A stretch of 64,000 nt of DNA, taken from Meghimatium bilineatum (taxonomy: Eukaryota; Mollusca; Gastropoda; Stylommatophora; Philomycidae). The position numbers and the translations under genes were made by a program. The stretch's first letter is position 1. Each line of letters starts with the position of its first letter. Of this stretch, positions 13,301 to 22,300 are shown in pieces. The notes under the pieces are model-generated. The model made no database searches, was not told the DNA's origin, and was given only the letters and a program-made list of their open reading frames with translations. The stretch is taken from NCBI GenBank assembly GCA_034231615.1, contig CM067298.1, forward strand, positions 54,898,883 through 54,962,882. Reading direction: 5' to 3'.

Positions 13301-16300
13301 AGGTTTCTTGCAAAGTGAATTGACCTTTATACACACATTGTTGAAGCATGTTGAAGTTGCAACAATTTCATGCTTGTTTATTTTAAAATCTGCAGTAGAG
13401 TTGCCAGATCATAATTGTGATTTTAAGTCAAACAATATAAACAAATCAGAAACAAATGTCCAACAAAGTTGAACTATATTTTTCATACCTGCTTCACACT
13501 AAAAAGCACAAAACTCTGATCATGATTAACACTCTATTAAATGCTATTATTTTATAACAATTTGGATCTAGCACTCTTTATTACATTAAATTTTTCTTGC
13601 ATTTGATAAGGAATATTGTCTATTGGAGGAGCGTGGTAGCCTAGTAGATAGTGAGCTTGCTTACTATCACTGGTTTACAGCGTGGTAGGTTTGAAACCAC
13701 ATCTGAACCAAAAAAATCTGGGTTGTGACTTCTTGTTTGACACGACCACTCCTCCAGTCAGTCGACTCAGCTGTAAAAGAGTAACTGATGCATAAGTTAG
13801 GGGAGGTAAAAACAGCAAGGAAGGGAACTGGCCATCCCATTTAATAGTTGCTGCGGCTTAGTACGTGAAAAGTTTCCTTCATGCCTGACAGCAGGTTGCT
13901 GCCATGGGACATACCTTTACCTTTATTGCCTTTTGCTTTTCATGTTGTGATAGATTTACAATATTAGAAAGATCTGCTGTGGATGACAATACTGTTTATA
14001 AACTGTCCTAAGCTTATTGTTTTTGAACATATTTTACTCCATTTTTACCATAATAACTACCTACAGGTTTAATTAAGTAAAACAAGTTAGCATTTCTAAA
14101 GCCCATTTATTATTTGTTATGTTATGTTCCTCCAGGGCCATAGGCGGCGCATAGGGCAGAAACCATAGCTTTCCGTTTCTGTCTTTGTGTTGCCAGGTCT
14201 TTCAATTGTTGCGTGTTGTTTAGGTTCATTGACATGCCTTCTCTATTAATGGTTCTTCGTAGAGTTTCTCTAGGTCTCCCTCTTCTTCTTACTCCAGGTG
14301 GCACCCAATATAGTGATTGCTGGGGAATTCTTAGGCTGTTCATTCTGAGAACATGGCCGATGTAAGTCCATTTATTATTATACATACAGAAATCTCATTT
14401 TCCTTTATATAAATAGTAGATAGTAAGTTACCTGTAGTTAATTTTTAAGAAACCGATAAAATTCAAATAAGATAAATAAATTCTGATTATAACAATTTTG
14501 TTTAATTACAGAATTTAGATTATTGAATTAAAATTATTTAGTGTGGCAACCCTGATCACAACCTAAAAACTCACAATATACATAACACAGGATATGCTTA
14601 GAAATTGTATGTCCATAGCGTTTACAAACGTGTGGAGCTATCTATATAGTTGTACAGGTTGGTCTGTTTATAAAAAAATTATTTAATTATATTAATTGAT
14701 ACAGTTCTTATGTGTGCCATTAGCAATCATTGTATTTCTAGTATTAGTATGTTTTGAAGCTTCCCTCAATTCAAGATTATGCCTAGACATTATGAGTTCT
14801 AATCATAACCTCACCGTAACTTAGCCTAAAGTAAACTAAAAGTTGTATTGACAATTCTTAATTGGTGAAAGTTTTTTTGTTCAATAAAAAGTAAGCCTGT
14901 CTCTACTTATTTGCTATAGTAATTATATTTACTTTGCACTATTTATAAAGTATCATGAAATCAAGTGTGCTCCAGTTACAGATTATGAGCCTTACAATAG
15001 TTAGTATTAGTATTTTGCCTAGTCTTTAGAATTATCTATCAAGTGTCATGCCGAATGGCATAGAGATCAATCTCTCCATGACTCTCTATCCCTTGTGTAG
15101 TCAATAAGCTCTGTTGATGACCTTCTCCCATGCCCAATACTAGTCCATCCAGCAACTTTTCCTCTTGATCTTTCCAGTGGTTATTAAGTGCTCAAGCTGT
15201 GTTCTCAGCACATGCCCTAGAAATCTTGACTGTCTGACACTAATATGTGCTATGATTTTTCTTTTTATGCCAGCATTGCTGAGAACATCTGCATTAGTTT
15301 TTTAGATGTCCATGGTATTTTCATAATTCTTTTCAGAAACCACATCTCTGTAGCCTTCAGTTCGTTTAGAATTTTTTTTTGTTTACATTCCATGCTTCAT
15401 ATCCATATAAAGAATTGGTTCAATATAACAATATGCTCTGTACTCAAATTTGAGTCTGCATTGATAGTGTTCCATTACACAAAATGGGTCTCATTTTTTG
15501 GAATGCTGTTTTGGCTTGTGCTGTACAGCTCTTTATCTCACTTGAACATCTACCTTCTCATGTTAACAGGGTGCCAAGATATTTCACTTTTTCAACATGA
15601 GTTAATTTTGTGTCATTAATTATTATGTTGCATCTTGGCGGTGTATGTCTCTTCGAGACAACCATTATTTATGTTTTCTTGTTTAAACTGAGGCCTTTGT
15701 TTTCACTTTCTTTCACTACTTTATCTCACAGGGACTGTAGTTCCTGTTCACTTCCTGCGATCAATACTGTGTTGTCAGCATATCTGAAGTTATTTATATT
15801 GTATCCATGGTATATCCATTGTTATTCATGGTATATCTTATATATTTCGCATAATATAATCTGTATACAGAGAGAAAAGATCATGAGACATGACACAACC
15901 TTGTCCCACATCCATTTCTATCTTTTGAAATATTCCTATAGTGTTGTTAACTCTCATCGCAGTTGTTTGTTTCCAATACATAATTCTTACTATTCTTAGA
16001 TCTTTCCCATCAACGTTAAGATTTCCTAGCAGTTTTATAATTTCTGAATGCTTCACCATGTCGATTGCTTTGCTGTAATCTATGAAGCACAAAACTTCAT
16101 CTGCTTACCAGCAGGAATTGGATAAAGACAACAACAAAAAGTACTTAAAAATGTGAAGAAAAAACTGCAAAAATATATACAATAGTACTTACTTAAAACA
16201 TAATGTCGATTAGTTTTATTTTACAAATAATGCACAGTCTATCAGACCATAGAGCATAGGTATAAAAATGTGTGTGTTTTGTTGAAAAATCTTAAGGTTG

Positions 16301-19300
16301 AAACTGTCTTGTATACTGTTATTTGTATATTTTGTATACCTATACCCTAAAGTCTAATAGTATATATGTTCACTTTATAGTAAAGCTAATCGACCTTGTC
16401 TCCTATATAAGTACTACTGGTTATACAGTTTTACAGCAATCTCACTTATCAATGATATAGACATGCATCAAAATTCTCAGATCAAGCTAAAACTATTCTT
16501 CAAAGGACAAATATGTATAAACTTGTTATAATATAAAATAGTGGACAGACCTCAGTGTACATTGGATTCAGAAGAAAATTCAACACAGTCAAACATAAAA
16601 AGAGCAACAAAGATCAGTTATTTTACATTAATCTACATTTCTTACCAAGTTGATATTTGTCAAACTCAGGAAATTTAGTGATCATTGCCTTTCTCAGTGC
16701 AGCCGGCAGGCCTCCCCTCTTGAGATTGTTATCTTCTAGTGTCTGTCAAAATTGATAATAAATGAAAATATAATGCAACAGACTTGTAGTAAAGACAACT
16801 GCAAATATACATCTTATTTTTTTTTCACTCTCAAGTGCCACCGAATTCATAGTAGGACAATGGTTCTACTAGATTTCCTGCAGGGTGTAATCCAGAGAAT
16901 AGAAATGTGTTATGCATTCCTTTCATTTGTGCCAATGACCTGACACATCCAACTTCAACATTGCCAACCAATACGTCAGTGTTTTTACCACTTCTTCAGA
17001 GTGGTGGATGTCTGTAACTATATCGCAAGTAGGTCAGACAGCTCGTTCCTGTACTTATACACCTCTCATTAACCTCAAAATTAACCATGTTCAAACATGC
17101 TTAACCTTTTTACAGCTGTCTTGCATCATATAGAAATAACCACAGATGTCAACAAAAACATCTACATTCTGGAACGCTCTTTCCAGAACCCAATCATTCA
17201 TTACAAGTTTTCCATGATGTTATGTTTCTGTATATGGCCAAAAAACAGCTTTCATTATAATGTTTTTTAGGAGTCACTCCTCCTCTACATTTAATGTTCT
17301 TAACAGAAAATAAGAAAAGAGTTGGTATAATATCATGTACTGAACATATTTAAAGATAGCAAGTAAAATAGTTCTGTCACCTTATGAAAATGAACCCAAA
17401 CCAAATACTAATAAGAGCATATAACAAAAGAATATCCAGGCGTAACGCCAAAAGTATACCAAGAAAACAGTGGATAGAAAACATCAAGATAGCCTTGAAC
17501 AAACATGAACTAAATGCAAACACAGTGATATATCTGGCCTTGGAACGACAATTTAAGCTTCCCCCGTACACTTAACGGCTAGTGTGAATACAATAAACCA
17601 TAATTCACTTGGGGACAGACAATAAACAACAGTTCTTTATTGCTTTTTTTTTCTGTCCATGGTATTCTCAATATCCTTCTGCAACATTTCTTTTGAAAGA
17701 TGCAACTCTAATTACATTAATTCTTCTTCTTCTTTCGTTCACTTGAAACATGTCTATATCTGTAATTCTGTCTCCTTAATAAAACTCACTGTCTTTTGTA
17801 GTTCATACAGTGTCCCATAGAGTTTTGATTCCAGTGTTGTTTCCTCTGGCCAATATGTCTACCTCAGCGTTTCATGCTCAGAACACTCTTGAAGTATATG
17901 TTTGGCACTCTGTGCTGCCTGTCCACATGTACACATGGCCGTGTTGCCAATCTTGAACTTTGTATACATGTGTAATTACATTAATAAATGTCCATGTCTC
18001 ACAGCAATAACTGCTACTGAGAAAATGCTTTGCTCTGATTAGATGTAATTTTTGTTTTATTGACATGAAAACTAGAAGAAAAATTGTCAATATCTAAATA
18101 CTAGATTGCTTAACATGTGAACACAAATGCATGACATTGACAGGTTTCTGTCAAGATATGAACAAATATGAAGAAAGAATAGGACAATACACTGTGGCAT
18201 TCAGTAATGCAGACCAGATAGATGAATCAGAGAGTAGTTGCTTATGTATTGCCGGGGTCTGAAAAGGGCACACAGAATAATAAGTTACCTACGATAAATG
18301 TTCAAGAGGTGACTAAGGAGGTTTTGAGGTGGAGTTGATTGACTCATCACATAGGTCAAGTGATCCAGAAGCCATGCTGAAGTTGGATGTATCAGACAAA
18401 AATATGCAGATATCACAGCCAACCTGTAAACATATTCTGTTCTAAGCCTAGATCCTGCTAATCTGCAGGAGTTTAAGCACAAATGCAGAAGAGGGTAGTA
18501 AAGTATGATACAACAAAAATATTTTAATTATATGCTACATTTACATATACATGTAACATAGTATAGAAAAATTACCTGGAAAATTTCAGCCACCTCAATC
18601 CAGTCAGAAGGTAGAGCAATTGTGGCACAGAAGTATTTCTTGATAAATAACCTACAAGAACTATTGCTAGCTGCTAGTGCCAGCAGAAAGTTTGAAGTTG
18701 TGCGGATGTTAAGCTCTTTCCTAGAGTACAATGCAACCTGGAAGTGAATCAAGAAATACATTGATCATTTATAAATTGCCAAAACATTTTTTTTTCAGAT
18801 TATAAATTAAATACTTATTACAAGTATTGTTTGTAAAATTGTAATGCACATATATGAAGTTGAAGCTCTAAATATAGTTTTCTAATTCTTCTGGGATCAT
18901 TGTGGCAAGTATGAATAATAACCAGTGTCAGGGGATATCTGACATAAGTGGAGAGTGTTGCAGTAACAAAACTAAGAAGTGATAACACTAAGGATAATGT
19001 AATGTTACTATTACTAATAACATTAATACTAAAAAATACTTAAAGTAACATTGTAAATAAAAAATAACAAACGAACAAGGACTTTTCTATTTTGCAGATC
19101 CAATAGATTCCTTTATCAAGAAACAAATAAATGAACAAGAATCAAACACAAACAATACACTGAAATGATTTTACTGCATGTTACATTTAGTATTTTTACT
19201 ATTTCTTAGTTTAGTAGTAGCAGTAACATAAATACATTCATTATCCTTAGTGTTGTCATTCTGACAAGACCACCCGAACTTCGACCTCCCCTAATTTTAA

Positions 19301-22300
19301 CCTTTAACATGCTGCAGTCTTCTTCTTCGGGAAATTAAGCTAGGACTTGAGATAGTAAAGGCTGCCATGGCAAGGTTGCATATGATCTGGAAAAATAAGA
19401 TCAATATTACAATAAAGATTAATCTATTTAGATCACTAGTGCTAAGTATACTTTTATACGAATGTGAAAGTTGGACACTCATTGTAGACACAGAAAGAAG
19501 GATTCAGGCTTTTGAAAAAAAGTGCTACAGACAATTGTTAGAAATTAGTTATATAAAAAAGACGAATATATTAATCCAGCAGCTCGAGCTCCAATCACCC
19601 CTACGCTTAACGGCAAGAGTGGATCACAAACCACCTGAGGAAAGACAATAGACAATAGCAAATAAACAAACTTGCAAATTATCAAAAACCACTTTTGGCA
19701 GTAGTAAAATGGTGTAAACTTGTTTAGTTTAGACATGTAATGAGTATTTACTCACTTTCTAAAATCATTTTGTAAGGAACAGTCGAGGATGGAAATGTGG
19801 TGGGTAAAGAAAATCCTGGATTGACAACATCAAAGAATGTTATGAGCGCACTCCTCCAAATGGCTGAGGATAGAGATGTTTAAAGGGCTTTTTGTGCTGA
19901 TGTCTCCAGTGTGGCACCCCTACGACCCTGACAGGTTATTGATCTTATTAATATTATTATTATTATTCTTTGTTCTCCAGCCGAAATTAGACACTGATAT
20001 GGATTTCATCAATAAACTGTAATGTGGTCACTAGCCCCAAGCCAGGGCCATAGAGCTTGCCCATCAGTTATTTCAGATTGCCATAGATTTTTCTTGTGGT
20101 GGCGTACAGTGGGCAGTTCTATAAAATATGTTCTGTGTTCTCTGAAGATTGTCCACAACATATAGGTGTCACAAATTCCAAACTTTCCATACATGTGTTG
20201 TTTGAGTCTGTTGTGGCCTATTCTCAATCTAAATATGATTGCTCCTTTCTTCCAAGCCTGTAGATAGTATCATCCTTTTTTGGCTATATGAGTGAGATGA
20301 GTTCCATTCCATGTTAATGGAGGTTTTGATGATGGATTTAATTTCAGGAAAGGATATTGAATATTCTAACTGTTGCAGGCAATTACTGCCAGTTTTGCTA
20401 GCTGGTCTGCTATCTCATTTTTCCTGATTTGTGAGTGGCCTGGAATACACAGGAGAACAACTCCTTATTCTTGGTTGTTTAGTTCTGATAGTGGTGATTT
20501 TAAGTCATTCATTTGGAATGTGTTTGTGTTCTGGTGGACCTATAAAGTAGATTTGGCATCGGTCAGGTTTACTATCCTCTTCCTCCAGGTTGGATGATCC
20601 CAGCAGCAAAATATTTGCTTTTTTAGTTGTTTCAGAAAATATAGAAAATTTCTGCCTTGAAATTTGTAGAATGAACATCTGTGGATATTGATTTATAATT
20701 TTTGTTTCAATTAGCCATTTGTTGTCATGGTAAAGTCTTGCATGATCTTTTCTGATCTTCATTTTGTAATAACTATTTTCTAGAGTGATTATTCCTGAAT
20801 TTTTTTCAGTGGTATTTGAAAAACCTGTACATTATATTTGGACTGTTAATGTTAGGAAGCAGCATTGTTTATTTCGCTTTGGAAAGCCATTGTTTGTGTA
20901 GCCCTATTCTTCATCAATGCTGATTTGTTCGAAGGAGATTTTGAAGGCTTCAGTGTGCTGGTTACCATAGATCAAGGTATAATAATGAAAATGTTGATAA
21001 TACATAAAATAATAGTGATATAAATGTTATCAGTAGTGATGAGGAATTTGAGGAGCCAGCTTTTCTGGCTATTAACATCTGTGGCACCTTGAGTGGACTA
21101 GGTCTAATCTAGGCCTATCAGGAAACTAAGTCCTTTATGTGCATGGATTTTGCTAATGTCCATGTCAGTAGTCCCACTGATATACACACAAAAATAACAC
21201 CACCATATCCAGCATCCACTTATCTCTATTGTCTCAGAATTTTAAAACAATAATATATTTAAAGTTATGCCAAGAAAGCAAACGCAGAAAAATCAGAAGC
21301 CATAAAAAATAATCTGGTGACAGAGGAAATATGCATTATTTTTCTCTGGGTTGCTACAGGTTAAGTTGAATATTCTAACTTTCATAATGAACATAACCAA
21401 TAAGTCTGAACAAAAATAGACAATAAACCACTATTTATAAATATCTTGTAGCTGTATAAATTCAGGTTATACAATTATAAACATAACTATTCCATGAGAC
21501 TTTGCAGAATACTGTTCTGTCATTCTGTAATAATTTAAAGTTATGTACAAGCTATCCTACTTTCTCCAGTATAATATTTATGAGGTCATCCTGTGGTGCT
21601 GATCACATTATTTCATTATAAGGTATTTTTGGTCAAACTTATTTTTACCTTCAGAATAAACTCTGGATCATAAGTACTAACAATATGAACTTGTTCTATA
21701 ATCTGCATCCTTGTTAGATTGTCTTTGAAAGTGAAGTTTGGCTGTGAGATCAGGGATGCACTAATGCAGTTTATCAGGCCTCGCTGAAATCAAAACAATA
21801 CAGAACATAAGACTATAAACAAAATTGTATTCTAAATTTCAAAATGCTGAAAACAAATGCAGGGTAAATAAACATATGAAGGGGTCAAGGTCCCACAATG
21901 ACAATTTATCACCTAGATAGTTACCCCTATCAGAAATTTAAAAAATAATGATTACAAATACAACATGAAAGATTTAGAAGGAGCATCTTTGTTACTTGTT
22001 CTATAGTGAAATATATACTTTTAAGAATGTAAAATGCATACACAGATCACTAGGGTTCGCACAGTTCTACTTTAATTTGAATTTTATTTTTCTGTTAAAA
22101 AACTGACATGAAAAAGTGTGTGATTCAGATTTTTCTATATAAATAAAGGGTTTTTGTGCTGTGTTTTCTTTCTGTGGTGCACAGATCTATGTTATTTAGT
22201 ATATTCAGTGAATTAATGTGCAGTAGACAATAAGACAATGTGTCGGGATAATATCATGAAGTTTATTTCGTTTATGGATTAAAAGATAACAAAGTGAACG

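Noticed and set aside
15245-15999. Two overlapping hydrophobic plus-strand ORFs of 124 and 129 codons
   Set aside because: They are antisense to a minus-strand LINE reverse transcriptase with recognisable motifs.
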